Below, one piece after another: positions 17,579 to 27,640 of a stretch of DNA of 64,000 nucleotides. The first letter of the stretch is position 1, and the number at the start of each line of letters is the position of its first letter. The notes beneath the pieces are model-generated. The model was not told the DNA's origin. It ran no database searches and saw only the letters and a list, made by a program, of their open reading frames with translations. A program made the position numbers and the translations under genes. The stretch is from Hafnia paralvei ATCC 29927 (GTDB taxonomy: Bacteria > Pseudomonadota > Gammaproteobacteria > Enterobacterales > Enterobacteriaceae): NCBI RefSeq assembly GCF_001655005.1, contig NZ_LXET01000010.1, positions 1-64,000 of the forward strand, written 5' to 3'.

Positions 17579-19052
17579 TTTGCGCGCGCTTTTGGCTCCT
17601 TGGGTAGCAGATGCTCCGGAGCGCGTTTTGCGAGAAATGACATTAGACAGCCGCATTGCGGCTGCGGGCGATCTGTTTGTGGCGATTGTTGGCCACACCG
17701 CAGATGGTCGCCATTATATTCCGCAAGCGATAGCGCAAGGCGTTGCTGCAGTCATCGCAGAGGCAGATGGGGAAGCAGAAGATGGCACCATTCGTGAGAG
17801 CCATGGTATTCCCGTCATTTACCTGAGTCAGTTAAATCAGCGTCTTTCGGCGCTGGCAGGCCGCTTTTACCATCAGCCAGGTGCTGATTTACGCTTAATC
17901 GGCGTGACGGGTACCAACGGTAAAACAACCATTACGCAACTACTGGCGCAGTGGGGGCAGTTGTTAGGTGAAACTAGCGCGGTGATGGGAACCGTAGGAA
18001 ATGGTTTGTTAGGGCAGGTTCATCCAAGCGAGAACACCACCGGTTCAGCCGTTGATGTTCAACACCTGTTGCGTAGTCTGGTATCTCAAGGCGCTACGCT
18101 GGCAGCGATGGAAGTCTCCTCGCATGGTCTGGTTCAGGATCGTGTCGCGGCGCTGCCGTTTGCAGCTTCTGCGTTCACAAATCTGAGCCGCGATCACCTT
18201 GATTATCATGGCGATATGGAGCACTACGAACAGGCTAAATGGCTGCTGTTCTCAACCCATCACAGCGGTGAAAAGATTATTAATGCCGATGATGAAGTCG
18301 GTCAGCGTTGGTTGGCTAAGTCACCGGATGCGGTAGCTGTCACCATGGAACAGCGTCTGCCGGAGAACTGGGCTGGACGCTGGGTTTCTGCAAGCCAAGT
18401 TGACTATCACGATAGCGGTGCAAGCATCAGTTTTGATTCGTCATGGGGTAAGGGTGTGCTGGAAAGCCGCCTGATGGGCGCATTTAACGTGAGCAACCTG
18501 CTGGTGGCCGCGGCAACGATGCTGGCGCTTGGTTATCCATTGGATGTGCTGTGCACAACTTCATCCCAGCTGCAGCCAGTATGTGGTCGTATGGAAGTTT
18601 TCACTGCACCAGGAAAACCTACCGTCGTTGTCGATTACGCCCATACGCCGGATGCGCTGGAAAAAGCCCTCGAAGCTGCTCGTCTGCACTGTAAAGGGCA
18701 ACTGTGGTGCGTCTTTGGCTGCGGTGGCGATCGTGATAAAGGTAAGCGCCCACTCATGGGGGGCATTGCCGAGCAATATGCGGATCGTGTTGTAGTGACT
18801 GATGATAATCCTCGTAGCGAAGAGCCTCGAGCCATTATGGCCGATATTCTCAACGGTATGCTCGATGCTGGGCATGCGCAGGCGATTTCTGGCCGCGCTG
18901 AAGCGGTGACCGGCGCGATCATGCAGGCGAAGCCTGATGATGTGATTCTGGTTGCTGGCAAAGGCCACGAAGATTACCAGTTAGTGGGTAACCGTCGCTT
19001 GGACTATTCCGATCGTGTGACCGTTGCGCGTCTGCTGGGGGTGATAGCATGA
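17565..19052 (+). CDS. murE: UDP-MurNAc-L-Ala-D-Glu: meso-DAP ligase
   Basis: Adds meso-diaminopimelate to the peptidoglycan precursor. It has 495 residues, as in E. coli. The ATP-binding VTGTNGKTT lies at residues 114-122. The DNPR motif in TDDNPRSEEPR marks specificity for meso-DAP rather than lysine. The start is GTG inside the ftsI end, giving the standard MADRNLRALLAPWV N-terminus. Cytoplasmic. Overlaps murF by 4 bp (ATGA). Confidence 0.97.
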   Translation: MADRNLRALLAPWVADAPERVLREMTLDSRIAAAGDLFVAIVGHTADGRHYIPQAIAQGVAAVIAEADGEAEDGTIRESHGIPVIYLSQLNQRLSALAGRFYHQPGADLRLIGVTGTNGKTTITQLLAQWGQLLGETSAVMGTVGNGLLGQVHPSENTTGSAVDVQHLLRSLVSQGATLAAMEVSSHGLVQDRVAALPFAASAFTNLSRDHLDYHGDMEHYEQAKWLLFSTHHSGEKIINADDEVGQRWLAKSPDAVAVTMEQRLPENWAGRWVSASQVDYHDSGASISFDSSWGKGVLESRLMGAFNVSNLLVAAATMLALGYPLDVLCTTSSQLQPVCGRMEVFTAPGKPTVVVDYAHTPDALEKALEAARLHCKGQLWCVFGCGGDRDKGKRPLMGGIAEQYADRVVVTDDNPRSEEPRAIMADILNGMLDAGHAQAISGRAEAVTGAIMQAKPDDVILVAGKGHEDYQLVGNRRLDYSDRVTVARLLGVIA

Positions 19053-20425
19053 TCCCCGTTTCCTTGCAGGCTGTTGCACTGGCTGTAAACGGCCAATTGA
19101 TAGGCGCAGACACGCAGATTAGCGATGTTGTCACCGATACACGCAAGCTGACTGATGGCTGCCTGTTTATCGCGCTAAAAGGTGAAAAATTCGATGCCCA
19201 TGACTTTGCTGCGGATGCCGTAGCAAAAGGCGCAGGGGCTTTGTTGGTAAGTAAGCGCTTACCCATTGATGCACCGCAGATTGTGGTAGCTGATACCCAT
19301 ATCGCGCTGGGCTTACTCGGTGCATGGATACGCCAGCAAATGCCGGCTCGTATTATTGCGTTGACGGGATCATCCGGTAAAACCTCAGTGAAAGAGATGA
19401 GCGCAGAAATTCTGCGCCAGTGCGGTAACGTGCTGTATACCGCGGGTAATTTTAATAACGACATCGGTGTGCCGCTGACGTTATTGCGCCTTGAACCAGA
19501 GCATGAGTTTGCTGTGGTCGAGCTGGGGGCTAATCACGTCGGTGAAATTGCCTATACGGTCAATCTGGTTAAGCCGGAAAGCGCGCTGGTCAATAATCTC
19601 GCCGCGGCTCATCTAGAAGGATTTGGCTCTTTGGCCGGAGTCGCGAAGGCTAAGGGCGAGATATTTGATGGTTTAACGTCAAATGGAACGGCCATCATCA
19701 ACGCTGATAGCAATGATTGGCCGCACTGGCAAGAAAAGATCACCCACCAACGCGTATGGCGTTTCTCGCCGCAGGCAGCGGAGGCGGTAGATTTCTTTGC
19801 TAGCGACGTGCGTATAACGCATCAAGGTACCGAATTTGAGCTGCATACGCCGTTTGGTACTGTTCCAGTCATTCTACCGTTGCCAGGTCGCCATAATGTT
19901 GCGAATGCGTTGGCGGCGACCGCGCTGACGATGTCCGTGGGGGCAACGCTAGAGAACGTACGGCAGGGACTGAGTGAGTTAAAAGCGGTTCCGGGTCGAC
20001 TGTTCCCGATTCGTTTAAATGCACAGCAGCTGATCCTTGATGATACCTACAACGCGAACGTAGGCTCAATGACCGCCGCAGCACAGGTGCTTGGTTCTAT
20101 GCCCGGTTACCGAGTGATGGTGGTGGGCGATATGGGGGAGCTGGGCACGGAAGAAGAAGACTGTCACCGTCAGGTGGGCATTGCGGCCCGCGAAGCGGGG
20201 ATTGATAAAGTGCTGAGCGTTGGCCGCTTGAGCCATCTCATCAGCGAGACCAGTGGTTGTGGTGAACATTTCACGGACAAAACGGCTCTGATTGAGCGCC
20301 TGAAAAACCTGTTATGCGAACATGCGGCGATCACCATTTTAGTTAAAGGTTCACGTAGTGCCGCTATGGAGCAGGTAGTACGAGGCTTATCTGTGCAGGA
20401 AATGCAGGAGAATCAATCATGTTAG
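19049..20425 (+). CDS. murF: UDP-MurNAc-tripeptide: D-Ala-D-Ala ligase
   Basis: Completes the UDP-MurNAc-pentapeptide by adding D-alanyl-D-alanine. It has 458 residues (452 in E. coli). The P-loop is ALTGSSGKTSVKEM near residues 105-118, followed by the typical GNFNNDIGVPLTLL. Mur ligase domains in order: N-terminal UDP-binding, central ATPase, C-terminal. It overlaps murE and the mraY start, in keeping with one cotranscribed block. Confidence 0.97.
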   Translation: MIPVSLQAVALAVNGQLIGADTQISDVVTDTRKLTDGCLFIALKGEKFDAHDFAADAVAKGAGALLVSKRLPIDAPQIVVADTHIALGLLGAWIRQQMPARIIALTGSSGKTSVKEMSAEILRQCGNVLYTAGNFNNDIGVPLTLLRLEPEHEFAVVELGANHVGEIAYTVNLVKPESALVNNLAAAHLEGFGSLAGVAKAKGEIFDGLTSNGTAIINADSNDWPHWQEKITHQRVWRFSPQAAEAVDFFASDVRITHQGTEFELHTPFGTVPVILPLPGRHNVANALAATALTMSVGATLENVRQGLSELKAVPGRLFPIRLNAQQLILDDTYNANVGSMTAAAQVLGSMPGYRVMVVGDMGELGTEEEDCHRQVGIAAREAGIDKVLSVGRLSHLISETSGCGEHFTDKTALIERLKNLLCEHAAITILVKGSRSAAMEQVVRGLSVQEMQENQSC

Positions 20426-21501
20426 TCTGGCTGGCCGAACACTTGGTCAAATACTATTCCGGTTTTAACGTCTTTTCCTATCTGACGTTTCGCGCCATCG
20501 TCAGCTTACTGACCGCGCTGTTCCTGTCCCTATGGATTGGGCCGCGAATGATTGCTCGTCTGCAAAAAATGTCTTTTGGTCAAGTTGTTCGTAACGACGG
20601 ACCTGAATCGCATTTCAGTAAACGTGGTACACCGACGATGGGGGGCCTGATGATCCTCACGTCTATCACTATTTCCGTGCTGATGTGGGCATATCCTTCC
20701 AATCCATATGTGTGGTGTGTGCTGTTCGTACTGCTTGGTTATGGTGTTGTTGGTTTTGTCGATGATTACCGCAAAGTGGTGCGCAAAAACACTAAGGGCT
20801 TGATTGCTCGCTGGAAATATTTCTGGCAGTCGGTGATTGCGTTGGTGGTGTCCTTTGCTATGTACTCCATCGGTAAAGGCACTCCAGCCACTGAGCTGGT
20901 GGTTCCCTTCTTCAAAGACGTTATGCCGCAGCTGGGCCTGCTCTACATCTTATTGAGCTACTTCGTCATCGTTGGCACCAGTAACGCGGTTAATTTGACC
21001 GATGGGTTAGATGGTTTGGCTATCATGCCTACGGTCTTTGTTGCAGCGGGGATGGGGCTGGTGGCGTGGGCAACCGGTAACATGAATTTTGCGGCGTACC
21101 TGCATATCCCTTACCTGCGCCATGCGGGGGAGTTAGTGATTGTATGTACCGCGATCGTGGGGGCTGGACTTGGATTCCTTTGGTTTAACACCTATCCGGC
21201 TCAGGTCTTCATGGGAGACGTCGGCTCTCTGGCCTTAGGTGGGGCACTGGGTACGATTGCTGTTCTGCTGCGTCAGGAGTTCCTGTTGGTGATTATGGGC
21301 GGTGTGTTCGTGATGGAAACACTGTCGGTTATTTTGCAGGTCGGCAGCTTCAAATTGCGCGGACAGCGTATTTTCCGAATGGCACCCATTCACCATCACT
21401 ATGAGTTGAAAGGCTGGCCAGAACCTCGCGTTATCGTGCGTTTCTGGATTATCTCTCTGATGCTGGTGCTGATTGGCCTAGCAACCTTGAAGGTGCGTTA
21501 A
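20419..21501 (+). CDS. mraY: Phospho-MurNAc-pentapeptide transferase MraY
   Basis: Integral membrane enzyme that transfers phospho-MurNAc-pentapeptide to undecaprenyl phosphate, making lipid I. It has 360 residues and about ten membrane segments. Catalytic aspartates sit in VDDYRK (about residue 115) and NLTDGLDGLA (about 193), with the histidine cluster MAPIHHHYELKGW near 320. Same length as in E. coli. Its ATG lies within the last codons of murF. Confidence 0.97.
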   Translation: MLVWLAEHLVKYYSGFNVFSYLTFRAIVSLLTALFLSLWIGPRMIARLQKMSFGQVVRNDGPESHFSKRGTPTMGGLMILTSITISVLMWAYPSNPYVWCVLFVLLGYGVVGFVDDYRKVVRKNTKGLIARWKYFWQSVIALVVSFAMYSIGKGTPATELVVPFFKDVMPQLGLLYILLSYFVIVGTSNAVNLTDGLDGLAIMPTVFVAAGMGLVAWATGNMNFAAYLHIPYLRHAGELVIVCTAIVGAGLGFLWFNTYPAQVFMGDVGSLALGGALGTIAVLLRQEFLLVIMGGVFVMETLSVILQVGSFKLRGQRIFRMAPIHHHYELKGWPEPRVIVRFWIISLMLVLIGLATLKVR

Positions 21502-21502
21502 T

Positions 21503-22819
21503 ATGGTGGACTATCAGGGTAAGAAAGTCGTCATTATCGGCCTAGGCCTTACTGGCCTGTCGTGTGTTGATTTCTTTATGGCGCGTGGCGTTACGCCGCG
21601 CGTTATTGATACCCGTTTGTCTCCGCCGGGGCTGGACAAGCTGCCGGAAAACGTCGAGCGCCATCTAGGAGATATGAACCAAGAGTGGTTACTGGACGCC
21701 GATCTCATCGTGGCTAGCCCAGGCATCGCTCTGGCGTCCCCTGCGCTGAGCGTTGCCGCTGAGGCGGGCGTTGAAATCGTAGGGGATATCGAACTGTTTT
21801 GCCGTGAAGCTCAGGCGCCCATTGTTGCTATTACGGGGTCTAACGGAAAAAGTACCGTGACGACGCTGGTGGGAGAAATGGCGAAGTCTGCAGGCTGGAG
21901 CGTTGGCGTGGGTGGAAATATTGGTCTGCCGGCTCTGATGCTGCTTAAGCAAGAGTGCGATCTCTATGTGCTTGAGCTTTCTAGTTTTCAACTTGAAACC
22001 ACGACCAGCTTGCGCGCTGCTGCTGCGACGATCCTTAATGTTACCGAGGATCACATGGATCGCTATCCGCTGGGTTTGCAGCAGTATCGCGCCGCAAAGC
22101 TACGAGTCTATGAAAATGCGAAAGTGTGCGTTGTGAATTCTGACGATGCCTTGACGATGCCCATCCGCGGAGCTGACTCTCGCTGTGTCAGTTTTGGCGC
22201 TGATGTTGGTGATTATCATTTGAACCGTCAACAGGGTGAAATCTGGCTGCGTGTGCGTGGGGAAAAGATCCTGAACACACGTGAAATGAAAATCACCGGA
22301 AAGCATAACTTTACGAATGCGTTGGCCGCATTGGCGTTGGCTGATGCTGTGGGTATTCCGCGCGCCTCTAGCCTGAAAGCGCTAACTACATTCACTGGCT
22401 TGGCTCATCGTTTCCAGCTTTCACTGGATCATAACGGCGTACGTTGGATCAACGATTCGAAGGCAACCAATGTGGGTAGCACCGAGGCGGCATTGAATGG
22501 CCTGCACGTCGATGGCACTTTGCATCTTCTGCTGGGTGGCGATGGTAAATCGGCAGATTTTAGCTCTTTAGCGCAATACCTACAGGGTGATAACGTCCGT
22601 TTGTACTGCTTTGGTCGCGATGGCGAACAGCTTGCCGCACTCCGTCCAGAGGTTGCCGAGCAGACTGAAACCATGGAACAGGCCATGCGTATTATTGCAA
22701 CTAGAGTGAAGTCTGGCGATATGGTTCTGCTTTCTCCTGCCTGTGCCAGCCTCGACCAGTTTAAAAGCTTTGAACAACGCGGCGATGAGTTTAGCCGCTT
22801 AGCCAAGGAGCTTGGCTGA
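21503..22819 (+). CDS. murD: UDP-MurNAc-L-alanine: D-glutamate ligase
   Basis: Adds D-glutamate to UDP-MurNAc-L-Ala in the cytoplasm. It has 438 residues, the E. coli length. An N-terminal Rossmann-like motif, VVIIGLGLTGLS, and the ATP-binding AITGSNGKSTVTTL (about residues 108-121) are plain. The C-terminal domain holds WINDSKATN. One base separates it from mraY, and its TGA shares bases with the ftsW ATG. Confidence 0.97.
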   Translation: MVDYQGKKVVIIGLGLTGLSCVDFFMARGVTPRVIDTRLSPPGLDKLPENVERHLGDMNQEWLLDADLIVASPGIALASPALSVAAEAGVEIVGDIELFCREAQAPIVAITGSNGKSTVTTLVGEMAKSAGWSVGVGGNIGLPALMLLKQECDLYVLELSSFQLETTTSLRAAAATILNVTEDHMDRYPLGLQQYRAAKLRVYENAKVCVVNSDDALTMPIRGADSRCVSFGADVGDYHLNRQQGEIWLRVRGEKILNTREMKITGKHNFTNALAALALADAVGIPRASSLKALTTFTGLAHRFQLSLDHNGVRWINDSKATNVGSTEAALNGLHVDGTLHLLLGGDGKSADFSSLAQYLQGDNVRLYCFGRDGEQLAALRPEVAEQTETMEQAMRIIATRVKSGDMVLLSPACASLDQFKSFEQRGDEFSRLAKELG

Positions 22820-24057
22820 TGCGCTTGAGACTCCCACGGTTACCTCGTCCAAGATTATCACTGCCGCATTTCGGTATTATCACCCGTTTTCGTGAATGGG
22901 TGATGGGCGCAGGTGAAAGCGATGCCGCGATGGTGGTGTTATATGACCGTACGCTGCTTTGGCTGACCTTTGGGTTGGCTGCCGTTGGTTTTATTATGGT
23001 GACGTCAGCCTCAATGCCGATTGGCCAGCGTTTGGCAGACGATCCATTCCTGTTCGCAAAACGTGATGCGCTTTATCTGGCTTTGGCGTTTGGTTTAGCC
23101 ATGGTGACATTACGCGTGCCAATGGAAATTTGGCAGCGTTACAGTAACGCACTTTTGTTAGCGTCCGTTGCGATGTTGCTCATTGTTCTGGTGGTGGGAA
23201 GCTCGGTTAACGGTGCATCTCGCTGGATTGCTTTTGGCCCGCTGCGAATTCAGCCTGCTGAGATCTCCAAACTGGCGCTGTTTTGCTACCTATCGAGCTA
23301 TCTGGTGCGCAAAGTAGAAGAGGTCCGTTCGAATTTTTGGGGTTTCTGTAAGCCGATGGGCGTGATGGTGGTATTAGCCGTGTTGCTGTTGGCCCAGCCC
23401 GATTTGGGGACGGTAGTTGTGCTGTTTGTGACTACGCTCGGTCTGTTGTTTTTGGCGGGTGCCAAAATGTGGCAGTTCTTGGCGATCATCGGATCCGGTA
23501 TTTTTGCCGTAGTGCTACTGATTATTGCTGAACCTTACCGTATGCGACGTGTTACTTCGTTTTGGAATCCATGGGCCGATCCGTTCGGTAGTGGTTATCA
23601 GCTAACACAATCTTTGATGGCTTTTGGTCGCGGAGAATTTTGGGGACAAGGCTTAGGTAACTCAGTTCAGAAACTGGAGTATTTACCCGAGGCGCATACC
23701 GATTTTATTTTCTCTATTTTAGGCGAGGAACTTGGGTATTTCGGTGTGGTTCTCGCTTTGTTAATGGTATTCTTCGTGGCTTTTCGTGCGATGTCTATTG
23801 GACGCCGTGCATTAGAGGCCGATCAGCGTTTTTCTGGTTTTTTAGCCTGCGCCATAGGTATTTGGTTTAGTTTTCAGGCACTGGTGAACGTTGGCGCCGC
23901 TGCGGGGATGTTGCCGACTAAAGGACTAACGCTGCCGCTGATTAGTTACGGTGGCTCCAGTTTGCTTATTATGTCGACCGCATTGGTATTGCTGTTACGC
24001 ATAGATTATGAAACCCGTCTGGAGAAAGCGCAGGCGGTAGTAAGGAGTGCCCGATGA
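22819..24057 (+). CDS. ftsW: Septal peptidoglycan polymerase FtsW
   Basis: SEDS-family glycosyltransferase that polymerises lipid II at the septum with FtsI. It has 412 residues (414 in E. coli), with about ten membrane segments after a basic, proline-rich N-terminus. Family stretches include NGASRWIAFGPLRIQPAEISK and the periplasmic loop PEAHTDFIFSILGEELG, followed by MLPTKGLTLPLISYGGSSL. It overlaps murD by one base and murG by 4 bp. Confidence 0.97.
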   Translation: MRLRLPRLPRPRLSLPHFGIITRFREWVMGAGESDAAMVVLYDRTLLWLTFGLAAVGFIMVTSASMPIGQRLADDPFLFAKRDALYLALAFGLAMVTLRVPMEIWQRYSNALLLASVAMLLIVLVVGSSVNGASRWIAFGPLRIQPAEISKLALFCYLSSYLVRKVEEVRSNFWGFCKPMGVMVVLAVLLLAQPDLGTVVVLFVTTLGLLFLAGAKMWQFLAIIGSGIFAVVLLIIAEPYRMRRVTSFWNPWADPFGSGYQLTQSLMAFGRGEFWGQGLGNSVQKLEYLPEAHTDFIFSILGEELGYFGVVLALLMVFFVAFRAMSIGRRALEADQRFSGFLACAIGIWFSFQALVNVGAAAGMLPTKGLTLPLISYGGSSLLIMSTALVLLLRIDYETRLEKAQAVVRSAR

Positions 24058-25133
24058 GTAGCAATACTGATCGTCAAAAGAATAAACGCCTGATGGTGAT
24101 GGCTGGCGGCACTGGGGGACACGTTTTTCCTGGTTTGGCTGTCGCACATTATTTGCAGGCTCAAGGATGGCAGGTTCGCTGGTTAGGTACCGCCGATCGT
24201 ATGGAAGCACAGTTGGTTCCACAGCATGGTATTGAAATTGATTTTATTCAGATTTCTGGCCTGCGTGGCAAAGGTTTAAAAGCTCAGTTGGGTGCTCCGG
24301 TGCGTATTTTCCGCGCGGTTCGTCAGGCTAAAGCGATTATGAAAGCGTATCAGCCCGATGCCGTGTTAGGGATGGGCGGGTATGTTTCCGGCCCCGGTGG
24401 TTTGGCTGCGTGGCTATGTGGAATTCCTGTTGTACTGCATGAGCAAAACGGGATTGCAGGTTTAACTAACCGCTGGCTGTCCAAGATTGCCAAGCGTGTA
24501 TTGCAGGCTTTCCCCGGCGCATTTCCTAACGCTCCGGTAGTGGGTAATCCGGTGCGTGAAGACGTCTTAGCACTACCAATACCTCAGCAACGTTTAGCCG
24601 GCCGAATGGGGCCGATTCGCGTTCTGGTGGTGGGTGGCAGCCAAGGTGCGCGGATCTTAAACCAGACGATGCCAAAAGTTGCGGAACAACTGGGTGATAG
24701 AATTACGTTGTGGCATCAGGTCGGTAAGGGCGCATTGCCGGCGGTATTGGCCGACTATGAGAAAGCTGGGCAGACGCAGCACAAGGTGACCGAGTTTATT
24801 GATGACATGGCTGCGGCCTATGACTGGGCGGACGTCGTGGTATGCCGCTCAGGAGCTCTAACCGTGAGTGAAATTGCTGCAGCGGGCCTTCCCGCGTTAT
24901 TTGTGCCTTTTATGCACAAAGATCGCCAGCAATATTGGAACGCGTTGCCGTTGGAGCAAGCTGGTGCTGCAAAAATTATTGAACAGCCACAGCTTACCGT
25001 GGAGTCAGTCACAGCGACGTTGGCTGGATGGGATCGTCAGACCCTATTAGAAATGGCAGAGAAAGCTCGCGCTGCCGCAATTCCGGATGCGACTGAACGT
25101 GTTGCCGCCGTGATTTGTGAAGTTGCGAAATAA
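24054..25133 (+). CDS. murG: Lipid II synthase MurG
   Basis: Peripheral membrane GT-B glycosyltransferase (family GT28) that adds GlcNAc to lipid I, forming lipid II. It has 359 residues (355 in E. coli). The N-terminal glycine-rich GGTGGHVFPGLA lies at residues 18-29, and the second, VVGGSQGARILNQ, near 198. The UDP-GlcNAc site region CRSGALTVSEIAAAGLPAL lies near 265-283. Its ATG overlaps ftsW. A 90-bp gap with short tandem repeats follows before murC. Confidence 0.97.
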   Translation: MSSNTDRQKNKRLMVMAGGTGGHVFPGLAVAHYLQAQGWQVRWLGTADRMEAQLVPQHGIEIDFIQISGLRGKGLKAQLGAPVRIFRAVRQAKAIMKAYQPDAVLGMGGYVSGPGGLAAWLCGIPVVLHEQNGIAGLTNRWLSKIAKRVLQAFPGAFPNAPVVGNPVREDVLALPIPQQRLAGRMGPIRVLVVGGSQGARILNQTMPKVAEQLGDRITLWHQVGKGALPAVLADYEKAGQTQHKVTEFIDDMAAAYDWADVVVCRSGALTVSEIAAAGLPALFVPFMHKDRQQYWNALPLEQAGAAKIIEQPQLTVESVTATLAGWDRQTLLEMAEKARAAAIPDATERVAAVICEVAK

Positions 25134-25150
25134 TTTACCGCTGAGCGGGA

Positions 25151-25195
25151 GTTCGTTTGATAACAGTTTATTTGATAACCGTTTATTCAATAACT
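25151..25195 (+). repeat. Three tandem 15-bp units between murG and murC
   Basis: GTTCGTTTGATAACA, GTTTATTTGATAACC and GTTTATTCAATAACT follow one another without gaps at 25151, 25166 and 25181. Neighbouring units agree at most positions. They fill half of the unusual 90-bp gap in an otherwise packed operon. Confidence 0.75.
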
Positions 25196-25223
25196 CCGGC
25201 CAAAATGACAGAACTGAGAAACA

Positions 25224-26726
25224 GTGAATAAGAACGTAAATACTCAACAGCTCGCGAAACTGCGTACCATGGTGCCTGAGATGCGTCGCGTCCGGCACAT
25301 TCACTTTGTCGGCATCGGCGGTGCTGGCATGGGCGGTATTGCCGAAGTGTTGGCTAACGAAGGTTATCAAATTAGCGGTTCTGATTTAGCACCGAATCCC
25401 GTCACGCAGCAGCTCACTGAGCTGGGCGCGCAGATTTATTTCCACCATCGCCCTGAGAATGTCAAAGATGCGAGCGTTGTGGTGGTTTCAACGGCAATCT
25501 CTGCGGATAACCCAGAGATTGTTGCCGCACGTGAAGCGCGTATTCCTGTGATTCGCCGTGCGGAAATGCTCGCTGAGCTGATGCGTTTTCGCCATGGTAT
25601 TGCGATTGCGGGTACTCACGGTAAAACGACCACCACGGCGATGGTTTCCAGTATTTATGCCGAGGCAGGTTTAGATCCGACGTTTGTGAACGGTGGATTA
25701 GTCAAAGCCGCTGGCACACACGCGCGTTTAGGTTCTAGTCGTTATCTGATTGCGGAAGCAGATGAAAGTGATGCATCGTTCCTGCACTTGCAGCCAATGG
25801 TGGCTGTGGTAACAAATATTGAAGCCGATCATATGGATACTTATCATGGCGACTTCGAAAATTTGAAGCAGACGTTTATCAACTTCCTGCACAATTTACC
25901 GTTTTATGGCCGTGCAGTGATGTGTATTGACGATCCTGTCGTGCGTGAGCTACTGCCGCGTGTTGGTCGTCATATTACGACCTATGGCTTCAGCGAAGAT
26001 GCGGATGTACGTATTGAGTCGTACCAGCAGAATGGCGCTCAGGGAACGTTCTTTATCTGTCGTCAGGATAAGCCTCGTTTGGCGGTAACGCTAAATGCGC
26101 CAGGGCGCCATAACGCTTTGAATGCGGCAGCAGCCGTTTCTGTTGCGACAGAAGAAGGGATTGCGGATGAGGACATTCTACGTGCGTTAGAGGGCTTCCA
26201 GGGCACCGGGCGCCGCTTTGATTTCCTCGGCGAGTATGCGCTCGAGAATGTGAACGGCAAAGAAGGTAAAGCGATGCTGGTTGATGACTACGGACATCAT
26301 CCTACCGAGGTGGATGCCACCATTAAAGCCGCTCGTGCGGGATGGCCTAATCGTCGTCTGGTGATGATTTTTCAGCCTCATCGTTTCACTCGTACTCGTG
26401 ACCTGTATGACGATTTTGCAAATGTGTTGTCTCAAGTTGACGTATTGCTGATGTTGGATGTTTATTCCGCTGGCGAGACGCCTATTCCGGGAGCTGATAG
26501 CCGTTCATTGTGTCGCACCATTCGCGGCCGCGGCAAGTTGGATCCAGTTTTGGTTTCCGACGCTGCAACCTTGCCAGCAACGCTGGCACAGTTTTTACAA
26601 AATGACGACCTGATTTTGACTCAGGGCGCAGGAAATATCGGCAAAGTGGCGCGAACTTTGGCTGAGCAGAAACTGCAGCCGATTAACGTTGACAGAACAA
26701 GTACGGATGAAAAACATCATGGCTGA
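25224..26726 (+). CDS. murC: UDP-MurNAc: L-alanine ligase
   Basis: Adds L-alanine to UDP-MurNAc, the first step of stem-peptide assembly. It has 500 residues (491 in E. coli). The N-terminal HFVGIGGAGMGGIAEV motif lies near residue 27, the P-loop IAGTHGKTTTTAMV near 125, and LVDDYGHHPTEV near 352. The GTG start adds four residues before the usual NTQQLAKLR; the codon where E. coli starts is GTA here and cannot start. Overlaps ddlB by 8 bp. Confidence 0.95.
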   Translation: MNKNVNTQQLAKLRTMVPEMRRVRHIHFVGIGGAGMGGIAEVLANEGYQISGSDLAPNPVTQQLTELGAQIYFHHRPENVKDASVVVVSTAISADNPEIVAAREARIPVIRRAEMLAELMRFRHGIAIAGTHGKTTTTAMVSSIYAEAGLDPTFVNGGLVKAAGTHARLGSSRYLIAEADESDASFLHLQPMVAVVTNIEADHMDTYHGDFENLKQTFINFLHNLPFYGRAVMCIDDPVVRELLPRVGRHITTYGFSEDADVRIESYQQNGAQGTFFICRQDKPRLAVTLNAPGRHNALNAAAAVSVATEEGIADEDILRALEGFQGTGRRFDFLGEYALENVNGKEGKAMLVDDYGHHPTEVDATIKAARAGWPNRRLVMIFQPHRFTRTRDLYDDFANVLSQVDVLLMLDVYSAGETPIPGADSRSLCRTIRGRGKLDPVLVSDAATLPATLAQFLQNDDLILTQGAGNIGKVARTLAEQKLQPINVDRTSTDEKHHG

Positions 26727-27639
26727 GAAAGTTGCTGTATTACTGGGTGGTACCTCCGCAGAGCGTGAAGTGTCTTTGCAGTCAGGCCAAGCGGTATTAA
26801 AGGGTCTGATAGAGGCCGGTATTGATGCGCATCCGGTTGATATTAAAGACTTCCCTGCGACGCAGTTGAAAGATGCAGGATATGACAAAGTCTTTATCGC
26901 CCTTCATGGCCGTGGTGGCGAAGACGGAACTCTGCAAGGCGTTTTGGAGTTTTTGCAACTGCCTTATACCGGTAGTGGTGTGATGGCCTCCGCCTTAACG
27001 ATGGATAAGCTGCGTACCAAGCTGGTTTGGCAAGCATCAGGCCTGCCTGTTTCGCCTTTTGTTGCTATCAGTCGTGCACAGTTTGACGAAGGCTTAACGC
27101 AAGAGATGCTGGTTGCATTGAATGCGTTAGGTTTACCGCTGATTGTTAAGCCAAGCCGCGAAGGTTCTAGCGTTGGTATGAGCAAGGTGAGCGATGCCAG
27201 TGAGTTTGATGATGCCCTCGTAGAAGCCTTCCGTCATGATGATGATGTTCTGGTAGAGAAATGGCTGAGTGGTCCCGAATACACCGTCGCCTTCTTGGGT
27301 GAAGAGATTTTACCGTCGATTCGTATACAAGCGCCGGGAGTATTCTATGATTATGAGGCTAAGTATTTGTCTGATAAGACCGAATACTTCTGTCCAAGTG
27401 GTTTGAGCGAAGATCGCGAACGCGAACTAGCCGAGTTGGCACGTAAAGCTTATAAGTCGCTCGACTGCAGTGGCTGGGGGCGCGTGGACGTCATGATGGA
27501 TAGCGATGGCGAATTCTATCTGCTGGAAGTGAATACGGCTCCGGGTATGACTAGTCATAGTTTGGTTCCAATGGCGGCGCGTCAGTCTGGGCTGAGCTTC
27601 TCTCAGCTAGTTGCCCGCATCTTGGAGCTGGCTAACTGA
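26719..27639 (+). CDS. ddlB: D-alanine: D-alanine ligase B
   Basis: ATP-grasp enzyme that joins two D-alanines for MurF. With the start at 26719 it has 306 residues, as in E. coli, beginning MAEKVAVLLGGTSAEREVSL. An upstream in-frame ATG at 26707 would add four residues and cannot be excluded. Motifs include the substrate-binding HGRGGEDGTLQG (about residue 63), KPSREGSSVGMSKV (about 144) and LEVNTAPGMTSHSLVP near the C-terminus. One base separates it from ftsQ. Confidence 0.96.
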   Translation: MAEKVAVLLGGTSAEREVSLQSGQAVLKGLIEAGIDAHPVDIKDFPATQLKDAGYDKVFIALHGRGGEDGTLQGVLEFLQLPYTGSGVMASALTMDKLRTKLVWQASGLPVSPFVAISRAQFDEGLTQEMLVALNALGLPLIVKPSREGSSVGMSKVSDASEFDDALVEAFRHDDDVLVEKWLSGPEYTVAFLGEEILPSIRIQAPGVFYDYEAKYLSDKTEYFCPSGLSEDRERELAELARKAYKSLDCSGWGRVDVMMDSDGEFYLLEVNTAPGMTSHSLVPMAARQSGLSFSQLVARILELAN

Positions 27640-27640
27640 T

